In this document: positions 1 to 8,654 of the stretch, piece after piece | How positions within the stretch are numbered: position 1 is the stretch's first letter | Layout of the letters: every line of letters begins with the position of its first letter | Origin: UBA6168 sp964442355 | GTDB taxonomy: Bacteria > Bacteroidota > Bacteroidia > Chitinophagales > Saprospiraceae | Assembly: GCA_964442355.1 (NCBI GenBank) | Contig: CAYTZS010000107.1 | Location: 1-18,171 of the forward strand | Length of the DNA stretch: 18,171 bases | Reading direction: 5' to 3' | Program-made: the position numbers and the translations under genes | Notes under the pieces: generated by a model | What the model was told of the DNA's origin: nothing | What the model saw: the letters and a program-made list of their open reading frames with translations, nothing else | Database searches by the model: none

Positions 1-656
1 TCACGCACAGCACGAAGTTCAGCTTGATGTACGAGCACCAGCCGTTCTTCAACGTGGAGTACAAATACACCAACAACGCCATGGTGGAAGTGACCCAGCA
101 GGACGATGCCACGGGCAAAACATTTCTCACCAATGTCAACCTCGATGACTTTAAAGTGCTGAACATTAGCTTGTTCTTCCCGCTCGATTTCATCCCAAAA
201 CTGAGCGGATACGGCGGTTTCATCGCCAACTTCAACCAATACGACTCACCCTACCTCGACCAGCAGTTCAACCGCCAGAAGTGGGACTACACGGCCTTCA
301 TCAATGGGAATTTAACGCTGCCCGGCAAGATAGACATGGAGCTTTCGGGCTGGTGGAACAGCGGAACCCTGGAAGGCATTATCAACGCTGATTGGCTTTT
401 CGGCGCTGATGTTGGCGTGAGCCGCAAGTTTTTGGACGACAAATTAAGACTGAGTTTTGGCGTCGAAAACTTTGCCCGCCGCTTCTTCCACGGTAACGTC
501 AACTACGCCAACATGTACTTCGACGTTGTGAGCCGCTGGGATGCCCCGGTTTACAACTTCCAATTGCACTACAAGTTTGGCAACCAGCACATGAAAAGTA
601 AGGTTGGGCATAAAAGCAGCGCAGAAGATGAGGTGCGCAGGGCACAGAAGAATTAA
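1..656 (+). CDS. Outer-membrane beta-barrel protein, TonB-dependent receptor-like, C-terminal part
   Basis: This is the 3' end of a gene that enters from the left edge; the first complete codon starts at base 3 and the frame is open to the edge. About 218 residues are visible. They consist of alternating aromatic/hydrophobic strands separated by polar turns (for example NISLFFPLDF, NGNLTLPGKIDMELSGWW, LRLSFGVENF, VYNFQLHYKFGN), as in the last strands of an outer-membrane barrel. The final strand ending in YKFGN, followed by a charged tail with SAEDEVRR, is typical of the Bacteroidota 'outer membrane protein beta-barrel family' (TonB receptor relatives with an N-terminal carboxypeptidase-like domain and plug). 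The plug and N-terminus lie outside the window, so the substrate cannot be named. The gene converges on the giant surface-protein gene, with a hairpin between them. Barrel assignment is firm; the exact subfamily is inferred. Confidence 0.8.
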   Translation, partial: THSTKFSLMYEHQPFFNVEYKYTNNAMVEVTQQDDATGKTFLTNVNLDDFKVLNISLFFPLDFIPKLSGYGGFIANFNQYDSPYLDQQFNRQKWDYTAFINGNLTLPGKIDMELSGWWNSGTLEGIINADWLFGADVGVSRKFLDDKLRLSFGVENFARRFFHGNVNYANMYFDVVSRWDAPVYNFQLHYKFGNQHMKSKVGHKSSAEDEVRRAQKN

Positions 657-666
657 TTTTATGGAA

Positions 667-701
667 CGGATGGATGGCCGCACCGCGGTGCCATCCATCC
701 G
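667..701. terminator. Hairpin between convergent genes, probable bidirectional terminator
   Basis: CGGATGGATGG (667-677) is perfectly complementary to CCATCCATCCG (691-701), giving an 11-bp stem with a 13-base loop. The loop region contains a second self-complementary block, CACCGCGGTG (681-690). It lies 10 bases after the stop of the barrel gene and 9 bases before the stop of the convergent giant gene. No clean T-run follows on the plus side; an AT-rich stretch follows on the minus side. Its terminator role rests on position and stem strength. Confidence 0.55.
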
Positions 702-710
702 CCCTGCCCA

Positions 711-3700
711 TCACCGCAGCAGGGTCACGTCACCTTTCAGCACCTTCTCCAAGTCCTCCACAGGCACGGCACAACCTACTTTGATGGCATAAATATAAAC
801 ATCGCTGCCAGCACGCTTTCCGTTCTGCATGCCGTCCCAAGGGCCGGGGCCGTCATAAACTTTTTGGCCCCAACGGTTCCAGATGCGCATGTTCAAAACG
901 GCCTCCGAGCCGGGCCCCACGATGTCGAACACGTCGTTGAGTTGGTCGTTGTTGGGCGAGAAGGCATTGGGCACGGCAACTTTTTCGGGGTTGCAGGCAG
1001 GTATGACTGTGACAGCAAGTTCGTCATTGCCGGAGCAGCCCGTGTCTGGGTCGGTGAGCTGCACAGAGTAGGTCACGCTGTCCATCGGGAAAACGGCGCA
1101 GGTGGTAGCATCGGTGCAGTCGGCCAGCAATGAGTCGTTGGCAAACCAGAAGATTCCACCTGTGATACCCGTTGGCTCCAAGGTCATTACCAGCGTATCG
1201 CCAGCGCTCACGGTGTCCAAACCGATGATTGTCACTGTGGGCAAATCGTTCACCGTCAACAAAAGGCAGCGGGTGCTGTCGCAGCCATTTTCGGCGATGA
1301 AGGTGACGCAGTGAAGGCCCTCAGTCGAGAAGGTTTCACCCTCAAAAACCACGCTCTCGCCGAGGCAAATGGTATCCGCCACGGTCAGCGTGTCCATGCC
1401 CGGCTTCACCAGCAACTCCACGCAGTACAAGCTGTCGCAACCGCCTGCCACGGTGAAAGTATCGCAGTAAATCCCCGGCTCGAACACCACTTCCCCGTTT
1501 ATCACCGCCGTCTCCCCTTCGCAGATTTCCACGGTTGGGCCGTTGGTCAAAATTTGGTCGTTTACCACAGTCACCGTCACCACGCCGTTGGCTAGGCAGC
1601 CATCCGTGGAAGCGGCGCTCGCGGAATAAGTGGTGGTGGAAGTGGGCGTGACCAGCAGGCTTGAGCAGCTTGGGGGATTCAAGCAAGTGCCATTCGGCGA
1701 CCAGGTGAAGTTGGCGGGCACGTTGCTCACCACGTTGAGGGTTGCGCTGCTTCCGGTGCAAATGGTCACGTCTGGCGGCATGGTAAGCAAAAGTGTGTCA
1801 GCGAAGCTAACCGTTACGGCATCCATTGCGGAGCAGCCATTTTCATCCAAAACAGTGAGCGTAAATATCGTGGTTTGGCCAGTCAACACTTGCGGGTCGT
1901 GGATGGTCGGGTCGCTGAGGGCTGGTTGCCCACCCACGATTTGCGGCGACCAGAGGTAGTCGAAATCGGGGTCGAAACTGGCGTTCAACTGAGCTGATTC
2001 ACCTGGGCAATAGCTCTCGTCTTGCCCAGCCGAAACAGTGGGCAGGGGAGCAACCACCACCGTCGCCATGTCCGTGCCCGTGCAGCCGAAGGCATCGGAG
2101 ACCGTAACCGAATAAGTGCTGGTGCTGGCGGGCGTCACCGTCTGTATTTGCAGGTTGGGCTGCACAATACCGGGGCCTTGCCAGTTGAAGCTCACGCCAT
2201 CGGTAGCAGCGAGGTTGGCACTTTCGCCTTGGCAAATGGGCGAGTCCACGTAGGCGATGCCCGGCACGGGTTGCACAGTCACGCCCATCAGGTTCTGAAT
2301 TTCGCAAAAACCATTGCCCTCGGCCAGCGTGAACTGGTACTCCGCTGGAGCGATGCCGTCGTTTACGCAGTTGAAGATGGTCATGGCTGCTTGTGGGTCG
2401 GCGAGGCAGTCGGCGGGCGACCACTGGTAATCGAAACCGGGCATTTCCGCTACGCCAACAGGCAGGTCGGTGCCGGAACAGACGGTCCAATTTTGTCCGG
2501 TATCGAAAATGATTGGTGCACCTACCTGCTCCACATCGCTAGCGCAAACGCATTGCAACGCTGGGTCAATCACGGCGATGATTTGGCACAAATTGATGGT
2601 GTCGGGTATCTGGCCTGCACCACCGTACATCGTGATGGTTTCGCCGGAGCCGACGGTGGTGAACAGTGAAATGGACGAAAGGAAGTTATCGCCCACGCCA
2701 TCCCCGTCCCAATCTTGGTAGTACGACACCGTGACAGGAGGCTGGCTAGCAGCACCGTTGTTCGTTACTTCCACCTGAAATAGAAGGGAGATGAGGTTGT
2801 TGCCCTGCGACTCCACGTTGATAGTGAAATTGTTCAGTTCAAAGTCTGGGCGCTGGATGTCGAACGGCAAGATGAGCGAGCCCGTGCTCACATTCGTGCT
2901 GCACGAGTCGCCCGTGAGGGCGCAAAGCGCTTGGGTTTCGGCGGCGGTACGGAACAGCACAACGCCGTTCTCGCAGTCGAGGTTCGACCAGCCCTGGGTG
3001 TTGAATTTGAAACAAACCAGTTGTGTGGGGAATACTCCGGCAGGCAACTGCCAAGTGACTTGGCTGCCGTTAATCGTCGGGGCGCAGTTGAAGGGCGTCG
3101 AGCACTGGTTTGCACAACTGCCCGGCACGTAGGTGATGCCCGGCGGCAGCGTGGCAATGAAGCTGGCGCCCGGCGGCAAGGTATCGGTTGCGGAAAGCGA
3201 TACTTCGTAGGTCACCACATCGTTGCAGCCATAGCCCGGCACTGCATTCACGCTGATGCTGGTGGTGTAGGTGCTGCTCACCCCCTCGATGCAAAGCGGG
3301 TCGCCCGGCTTCGCAATGCTGTTGGTGGGCGTGCCGCAGTTTTGCTCCGCTGCCGCAATGAAAAGCACGTAGGCATCGGCGATGAAGTCGCAAGTGGACT
3401 GTCCCAAGAACTTGAGCGTCAGGGAGTTGTACGGTGCATTTGTCACGCCTGGAAGCCCGTTTGCGATGCTGTCGAACAGCATCGAGAGGTTCCATTCCAC
3501 CACGCCTGTGCCCAAAACGGTCGGGTCGCCGATGGGGTAGAGCAGGCCACTGCCCGTCGGGTACTCTACCACGGTGGAGCCGGGCAATATGTCCATGCCG
3601 GGTGGCACGAGTGCTTTCAACCGAAGGTTGTAAACGCTGCCCAGTTGCGCGTTGAACACCTCGATGGTGTGGTAGGGAATAGTATCGCACAACTGGCTGC

Positions 3701-6700
3701 AACCGAGCGGGCTGTCCACGAGTATGTCGATTTCGCCTGGCGGCGACTCGATGGTGAGTGGCCGTACCAGTTCGTAGCAGGGCGACTGCACGGTGCTCAG
3801 GAACGGGTCGCAGTTCCAGCCGTAATGGAGTTGCAGGTTTTCTATTTCGCAGGAATTGTTGGTGGCAACAATGCGATACGGAAATCCATCGGGGTTCACG
3901 GGCAAATCGCCAAGCTGCCAGACGCCGTTGATGGCAGGCACAGGCAGCCCGGTTGTTTGGTCAATGAGTTGGAAGCCAGTGACCATGCCCGTCTGAGAGG
4001 TGATGTACATCCAAGTGTTCGGTGCTGGGCCGCTGTTCAGGCTTGAGGCAACCGTTGGTGTGTTTTTCAGTTTGAAATCAAACTCCATTTGGTTGCTTAA
4101 GCTCACGAGGTTGAACAGCGGTGCATCAATGGCGAGGTTGGCGATGAGGGGCCTGATGGCATTGGACTGAACGTCCACGAAAACAGGGATATTGGGTTCT
4201 GGCAAGCCATCGTAAAAATCAACCCACGCTCCGTGGGTGGCCACCAACGAGAATTTGTTGGTGCAGGCATTTTGAAAAGTGAACTGGAAATATGCCGAAA
4301 AACCCTCGTCGAGCGGTGGGGTCTGGAACTGGCTCAGATTGTGAAAATAGGTTCCGTTGCTGGGGTTTGGAGGAAAATAGACCTGACTGGCCAACTGCGG
4401 CCCATCTTGCAAACGTAAATAAGTCATGCGGGTCGTGTCCAATTGGACGCTGGGGTCGAGCGTGAGCAGAAAGTCGTTGATGGTCATGATGTTGCGGTGC
4501 TCGAATGGGAAAAAGTTGCCTTCGTGCAGCCGCAAATCCAGCAAAGAGCCCGTGACAGTTGGCGTTGGTTCACACGGCAGTACCCCGAAAGTGCCGGGAA
4601 TTATCCTGAACTGGTAATAGCTCAGCAGCAGCTGGTCGTTCCCGCAGTGGCAGTCAAGCAGCGTGTAATCGTCTGCGTTTTCGTCAAAAAGCAGCACTTC
4701 GGAGTTCACGACGATGTCGCCCAGCAGCGGGGTAGGGTTGCCATTTTCAAATTGAGGGTTGTACCCGATGCGGTAATTCCCCACAAAAATGAGGGAGTCG
4801 CCATGGTCGAAAGCGAAATTGGCGGGCAGGCAGGTGCCCACCAATTGCGTTAATTCGTACGTGTAAACCAATTTTCCACTGGTCGAAAAAGGAGGGTTGG
4901 CGCACTCGTACCAGACGCCAGCACTGTTGTCGAAGATGCGGAGCAGCGAGCCAGCGGCCTTCAGCCTGTCGGCCCTGAACAGCGAATCACGGTTTGCATC
5001 CGTCATTAGTTGCCCGCCATTGAAGCTGATGGACATGCTGGCAAATGGCAGCGTTGCCCCAGGCTGGTCAATGACCACTACGCCATTGATGGTGGCTTGG
5101 ATGGTGTCGCCAGCGATAAAACGTTTGCGTTCCACGAGGCTGAGGTCGGGCGTCCCAGTGAGGGCATCGGCAATTTGGTCGTTGTTGTTGTCAGGCAGAC
5201 CGTAGTTTTTGCGAACCAAGTCCATGTCGAAGCGCAAGTAGCCTGGCGGTGCATCGACGCAGGTGGAGTCGGTTGGGCAGTCGTATCCTTTTCTCACTTC
5301 CAAGCAGGAACTTGGGTTGCAGGAGGGAGGGTAGTCGGGGCATTTCATCAAATTGGTCTCAATGAGAACGGACAAAGCAGGCAATATCTCCAAGATGCAC
5401 AGCTTTTCATCTGGGCAAGAGGTTTGCAGCTCGTAGTTGCAATCCAATTGGCCCGTGCAAACCGAGTCGCAGAAAAACGTCAAGTCAAAGTCCATGGAAG
5501 CCGTGTCGTTGTTCAACGGCAGTTGATAAATGGCGGTCACGGTTGAATTTGGGTTGCCCGGCACGTAGTTGATGGAGAGGGGAGCCGAGCCGCCCAACAG
5601 TAGTTCGTTGTCATCGTCCCAAACATAGCCGCACGGGATGTCAATATCAACGATGAGCTGGTTGTTGAGGAGGTGGAGGCTGTCGTACGCCAAGTTATAG
5701 GTGATGGTCTGTGTTTCACCATCTTCCATTACTTCGGTCGGATTTCCGAAGCTGCCCCAAGTATTCATGGAGATGTTTTCATCGGACACAGGAATGAAGT
5801 TCGAGTTTTGGAAGAAAATGCTGGGTGGACATTCCTTGAAATAGGAGTAACGGTACTGCCACCCTGTGTTCGCCCTGTTGCCACTGCAACTTAGCTCGCA
5901 AAAATACCCATCCCAGAAGATGGTCACGGATGCGCCTGGCTTCAACGAGGCGATGGTCAGGTTGAACCCACTGGCCAAGCCTTGTGGGCCGTCGCATGGG
6001 TTCTCAAAATTGGGGATTGTGGAAAAATTGGCGTCGAAAGCAACGTTAATGCCCAAGCTGTCCAAATGCACCGAATTGGTGTCCACCCAACCGAAAGTGA
6101 AATTTGGCAAAACCCCCATTTCAAACCGTAGGTCGAGTGCCTCCCCGGTTCCAACATTCGTGATTTTCATGCCTTGCTCGTAGCCATTTGGGCCGCAGAA
6201 GCACTGTGGAGACGAAATGATGGGCTCCCATGCCAGTTGTGGCACTTTGTCGTTCAGCTTGATGCTGACCACTGCGTTCACGTTTTCTTGTTGGCAAACA
6301 TCGCCGCCGCAACCCCAAGATGCTGTGATGTTGGAGACGGACGAACTTTCGTCCACCCCGCAACCGGTGATGGTGATGTCCTCGGTCACGATGATGACCT
6401 CGTTGAACTCGAACAGCCCGTCGCCGTCGCCGATGCTGGCAAAATCCGCAGCACCTAGCGTCGTCTCAAACACCCCAGGCTGGGCCGGGCTGGGCGTGCC
6501 TTGCATCGAAGAAACCACCAGCCCCGGTTGGTACTGGTCTTGAAATACAAAGTTGGAAATGGCCCCCGGCCTCGTGTTTCGGATAGTGAATTTGCGCTGA
6601 AGCACATCTCCTCGGCTACCTGACATCACGGTGCTGCTCACGTTGGTGAACACCAGCAGCGCCCGGTCCACCACGTAGGGGTTGGTGGTGATGTTGGTGC

Positions 6701-7136
6701 TGCCGCCGTCCCATGTCAGCGTGATGTTGTTCACGAAAACCTCGGCATTGTCAATGCAGGCCGCCGTTTGGCAATCTGCCTCAACCTGGATGCTGAAGCT
6801 TTGCGAAGCGCCCGGAGCAATATTGGCGAGCGAAAATTGCGGAGCGGAGAGGTTGCTCAGGTTGCTTTCCAAAGCTTGGCCAGTAACCGAACCGAGGGCA
6901 TAGCTGAAGCCGCAAGCAGTACCGTTGGTAGTGGTGAAATTGACCGTCAGCACAGCATTTGCAAGGGTGTTGCCGGACGTGTTCTGCACCGTGAAGCTGA
7001 ACTCAGCCCCATCGCAGGCGAAAAATTCCGAGGGATTCTGGTACGTGATACTTTGTGAGTAAACGCTTTGGAAAGCAAGGCAGAGTAAAAAAGCGGTGGC
7101 CCAAAATGTTGTATTTAAAAGGTTGGAGCGTTTCAT
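711..7136 (-). CDS. Giant secreted/cell-surface protein with CHU_C type IX sorting domain
   Basis: This gene encodes 2141 residues in one uninterrupted frame. The N-terminus (MKRSN, then a hydrophobic run ending FQSVYSQ) is a signal peptide cleaved near residue 28. DUF11-like beta-sandwich modules (phrases such as LPPGITYVPGSC) occur in the N-terminal part and again around 1250-1450. The Cys-rich middle (roughly 300-1250) matches nothing I can name. From about 1620 to 2045 there are Ig/PKD-like repeats with a recurring Cys-Gly motif: ICQGES, YCPGES, ICTGSS, ICEGET and ICLGES. The last ~95 residues form a CHU_C / gliding-motility-associated C-terminal domain (VPNAFSPNNDQLNDVFDI, then MRIWNRWGQKVY, WDG, and KGDVTLLR at the end), the type B signal for type IX secretion. 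Many Cys pairs suggest disulfides outside the cytoplasm. A role as adhesin or surface matrix protein is inferred from architecture. The ATG start directly precedes the signal peptide. Confidence 0.9.
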   Translation of the reverse strand: MKRSNLLNTTFWATAFLLCLAFQSVYSQSITYQNPSEFFACDGAEFSFTVQNTSGNTLANAVLTVNFTTTNGTACGFSYALGSVTGQALESNLSNLSAPQFSLANIAPGASQSFSIQVEADCQTAACIDNAEVFVNNITLTWDGGSTNITTNPYVVDRALLVFTNVSSTVMSGSRGDVLQRKFTIRNTRPGAISNFVFQDQYQPGLVVSSMQGTPSPAQPGVFETTLGAADFASIGDGDGLFEFNEVIIVTEDITITGCGVDESSSVSNITASWGCGGDVCQQENVNAVVSIKLNDKVPQLAWEPIISSPQCFCGPNGYEQGMKITNVGTGEALDLRFEMGVLPNFTFGWVDTNSVHLDSLGINVAFDANFSTIPNFENPCDGPQGLASGFNLTIASLKPGASVTIFWDGYFCELSCSGNRANTGWQYRYSYFKECPPSIFFQNSNFIPVSDENISMNTWGSFGNPTEVMEDGETQTITYNLAYDSLHLLNNQLIVDIDIPCGYVWDDDNELLLGGSAPLSINYVPGNPNSTVTAIYQLPLNNDTASMDFDLTFFCDSVCTGQLDCNYELQTSCPDEKLCILEILPALSVLIETNLMKCPDYPPSCNPSSCLEVRKGYDCPTDSTCVDAPPGYLRFDMDLVRKNYGLPDNNNDQIADALTGTPDLSLVERKRFIAGDTIQATINGVVVIDQPGATLPFASMSISFNGGQLMTDANRDSLFRADRLKAAGSLLRIFDNSAGVWYECANPPFSTSGKLVYTYELTQLVGTCLPANFAFDHGDSLIFVGNYRIGYNPQFENGNPTPLLGDIVVNSEVLLFDENADDYTLLDCHCGNDQLLLSYYQFRIIPGTFGVLPCEPTPTVTGSLLDLRLHEGNFFPFEHRNIMTINDFLLTLDPSVQLDTTRMTYLRLQDGPQLASQVYFPPNPSNGTYFHNLSQFQTPPLDEGFSAYFQFTFQNACTNKFSLVATHGAWVDFYDGLPEPNIPVFVDVQSNAIRPLIANLAIDAPLFNLVSLSNQMEFDFKLKNTPTVASSLNSGPAPNTWMYITSQTGMVTGFQLIDQTTGLPVPAINGVWQLGDLPVNPDGFPYRIVATNNSCEIENLQLHYGWNCDPFLSTVQSPCYELVRPLTIESPPGEIDILVDSPLGCSQLCDTIPYHTIEVFNAQLGSVYNLRLKALVPPGMDILPGSTVVEYPTGSGLLYPIGDPTVLGTGVVEWNLSMLFDSIANGLPGVTNAPYNSLTLKFLGQSTCDFIADAYVLFIAAAEQNCGTPTNSIAKPGDPLCIEGVSSTYTTSISVNAVPGYGCNDVVTYEVSLSATDTLPPGASFIATLPPGITYVPGSCANQCSTPFNCAPTINGSQVTWQLPAGVFPTQLVCFKFNTQGWSNLDCENGVVLFRTAAETQALCALTGDSCSTNVSTGSLILPFDIQRPDFELNNFTINVESQGNNLISLLFQVEVTNNGAASQPPVTVSYYQDWDGDGVGDNFLSSISLFTTVGSGETITMYGGAGQIPDTINLCQIIAVIDPALQCVCASDVEQVGAPIIFDTGQNWTVCSGTDLPVGVAEMPGFDYQWSPADCLADPQAAMTIFNCVNDGIAPAEYQFTLAEGNGFCEIQNLMGVTVQPVPGIAYVDSPICQGESANLAATDGVSFNWQGPGIVQPNLQIQTVTPASTSTYSVTVSDAFGCTGTDMATVVVAPLPTVSAGQDESYCPGESAQLNASFDPDFDYLWSPQIVGGQPALSDPTIHDPQVLTGQTTIFTLTVLDENGCSAMDAVTVSFADTLLLTMPPDVTICTGSSATLNVVSNVPANFTWSPNGTCLNPPSCSSLLVTPTSTTTYSASAASTDGCLANGVVTVTVVNDQILTNGPTVEICEGETAVINGEVVFEPGIYCDTFTVAGGCDSLYCVELLVKPGMDTLTVADTICLGESVVFEGETFSTEGLHCVTFIAENGCDSTRCLLLTVNDLPTVTIIGLDTVSAGDTLVMTLEPTGITGGIFWFANDSLLADCTDATTCAVFPMDSVTYSVQLTDPDTGCSGNDELAVTVIPACNPEKVAVPNAFSPNNDQLNDVFDIVGPGSEAVLNMRIWNRWGQKVYDGPGPWDGMQNGKRAGSDVYIYAIKVGCAVPVEDLEKVLKGDVTLLR

Positions 7137-7212
7137 TTATCGGTGGCATTTAAGGTGAATTACGAGCGAGCAATTTAAGTCAAAAAGCTGCGATGCAGGC
7201 TGTGTTTTTGAC

Positions 7213-7244
7213 AAAAAAAATAGCGGCATGACGCCCGTGCGTCA
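7213..7244 (-). terminator. Rho-independent terminator after the 438-residue protein gene
   Basis: TGACGC (7229-7234) and GCGTCA (7239-7244) form a 6-bp stem with a four-base loop, starting 9 bases after the stop codon at 7254. Read on the minus strand, the stem is followed eight bases later by a run of eight T (7213-7220). This would separate the upstream minus-strand genes from the giant surface-protein gene, which would then need its own promoter in 7137-7212. I found no consensus promoter there. Confidence 0.6.
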
Positions 7245-7253
7245 ATCTCAGTT

Positions 7254-8570
7254 TCAAGCCATCGTCAAGTCCAGTTCCCGCACCATCATCAAAAACGACT
7301 CGGCGAAATTGGGCATGGAGGTGAACACCAACCTGCGCAAGTCCGGCTCAAGGTGAGGGTAGGTGGCCTCGTGCTTGTCCACGATTTGGCGGATAGCCTG
7401 CCGAATGGCTTTTTCATCCAAAACACCCCGCTCAACCAGCGGCGTGAAGCCGAGGCTGCGGAAGTAGTCAGCCTCCAGGATTTGCATCAGCAAATGAAAA
7501 AGGTCTTTGTCGGGTGGGGGCAGCGCAAAGCTGAACAACGACCGCCCGATGATGAAGCTGGGGATGGCTTTGGCAATGCGCTCGTGGCCGTTTTCGGCGT
7601 ACCAGCGCATGTTGGACAGTTCTTGGTCAATCAAGATGACCACTTTTTGGTGGTCAATGGGCGGTGTTATGCCGAATGTGGCGCTCACTTCGTACAGTTC
7701 ACTGCCCAGTTTTTCGATTGGGCGCTCCAATAATTGCTGGAACTCCTTGCGGAGTGCCAAGTTTTTTTGCGCCGCATTTTTGCCGTCTTCCGAAAAAGCC
7801 GTCCGGTCAATGCGCTCCAAGGTTTCCATCATGTACCCCTCAGGTTTGGTGAGGTAGTCGAGGCGGTAACAGAGGTCGAGCAGCAGGTAGGTGAAGGCCA
7901 CGGGGTACTGGTCGGTGCTGAGTTTTCCACTATCAATCTCCTCGAAGACTGCCCGGATTTCCTGTTGGATGTAGGCGAGTTTGGTGGCTTTTTCTGCCTG
8001 CGACAGTTCCCGCCTGATGTTGAAGTCCGTGATTTCCAATGCCTCGAACTCGTCTACCAGAATGTCGTCGTGCTTGTCGGCATGGATGGCGAGTTCCTTC
8101 AGGGCGGCGTATAGCTTGTACGGAGAACCGTCGGAGGTGTAGGAGTCGAAGACGATGGCAATTTCGTCGTCGGGGGTGAGGGCGAAGCGGCTGTACTTCA
8201 GCTCGTAGTTGGCCTCCAAGAGTCGCCGCATGAAGCTGGACTGGAGCGTTTTTGCTTTCGCAATTTTAGCCTCGGCGTAAAATTTTCTGCCGTTGGCAAA
8301 GCCAGTGATGCGTTTCGACCCCTGAAAAAGCTCGAATCGCAACTCGCTTTTCTCCTCCCAAGCCCGCACATTTTGTTCCTCCTCGTCGAGCAGGTAGTCG
8401 AAGAACGAGACGTAGGCCGACAGGTAGTTTTCCTTGCTGAAGTCCCGAAGTGCAGTATCGAACGCCTTCTCTCGTTCGGCGGAGCGGTTGCTGTCCGTGT
8501 ACCTTCCGAAGCGGATGGCCGGGGCGGGAGGCGTTGGCTTGGAGCCGAAGAGTCTGCCGAAGAGTTTCAT
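7254..8570 (-). CDS. Conserved-looking cytoplasmic protein of unknown function, 438 aa
   Basis: I do not recognise a named family. The 438-residue product has no signal peptide or membrane segment and should be cytoplasmic. After a short basic, Pro-rich start (MKLFGRLFGSKPTPPAP), residues ~35-190 form an alpha/beta-looking region with FFDYLLDEEEQNVRAWEEKS, QGSKRITGF, FMRRLLEANYELKYSRFAL, and DGSPYKLYAALKELAIHADK followed by DDILVDEF. Its strand-helix pattern faintly recalls YbjN / type III chaperone-like folds, which is only a suggestion. Residues ~200-438 appear mostly helical. It lies 84 bases downstream of rnhA on the same strand, with a strong inverted repeat between, so co-transcription is uncertain. 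A terminator follows. The start ATG at 8570 is the first good in-frame start and gives a compact N-terminus. Confidence 0.75.
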   Translation of the reverse strand: MKLFGRLFGSKPTPPAPAIRFGRYTDSNRSAEREKAFDTALRDFSKENYLSAYVSFFDYLLDEEEQNVRAWEEKSELRFELFQGSKRITGFANGRKFYAEAKIAKAKTLQSSFMRRLLEANYELKYSRFALTPDDEIAIVFDSYTSDGSPYKLYAALKELAIHADKHDDILVDEFEALEITDFNIRRELSQAEKATKLAYIQQEIRAVFEEIDSGKLSTDQYPVAFTYLLLDLCYRLDYLTKPEGYMMETLERIDRTAFSEDGKNAAQKNLALRKEFQQLLERPIEKLGSELYEVSATFGITPPIDHQKVVILIDQELSNMRWYAENGHERIAKAIPSFIIGRSLFSFALPPPDKDLFHLLMQILEADYFRSLGFTPLVERGVLDEKAIRQAIRQIVDKHEATYPHLEPDLRRLVFTSMPNFAESFLMMVRELDLTMA

Positions 8571-8585
8571 GACTGAATTGAGAAG

Positions 8586-8644
8586 TGAAAATGGAGAATT
8601 GAAAATTGTTGAACGTGGAGCCTCATTTCAATTCTCCATTTTCA
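8586..8644 (-). repeat. 19-bp perfect inverted repeat after rnhA (copy 1 of a hairpin element)
   Basis: Bases 8586-8604 (TGAAAATGGAGAATTGAAA) are perfectly complementary to 8626-8644, with a 21-base loop. It begins 10 bases after the rnhA stop, in the gap before the 438-residue protein gene. Read in the direction of rnhA, the left arm contains ATGGAGAAT, the loop contains GGCTCCACG, and the right arm contains CTCCATTTTC. The hairpin after phoH (12351-12393) shares all three blocks in the same orientation relative to its gene. It could act as a terminator, a 3'-end stabiliser or a dispersed palindromic repeat. Confidence 0.8.
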
Positions 8645-8654
8645 ATTCAAATGC

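Noticed and set aside
2931..4046. A 371-codon plus-strand open frame inside the giant surface-protein gene
   Set aside because: It lies antisense to a clearly real gene. Its translation is rich in His, Arg, Ala and Val with no domain, signal or start context, as expected of a shadow frame opposite GC-rich coding sequence.
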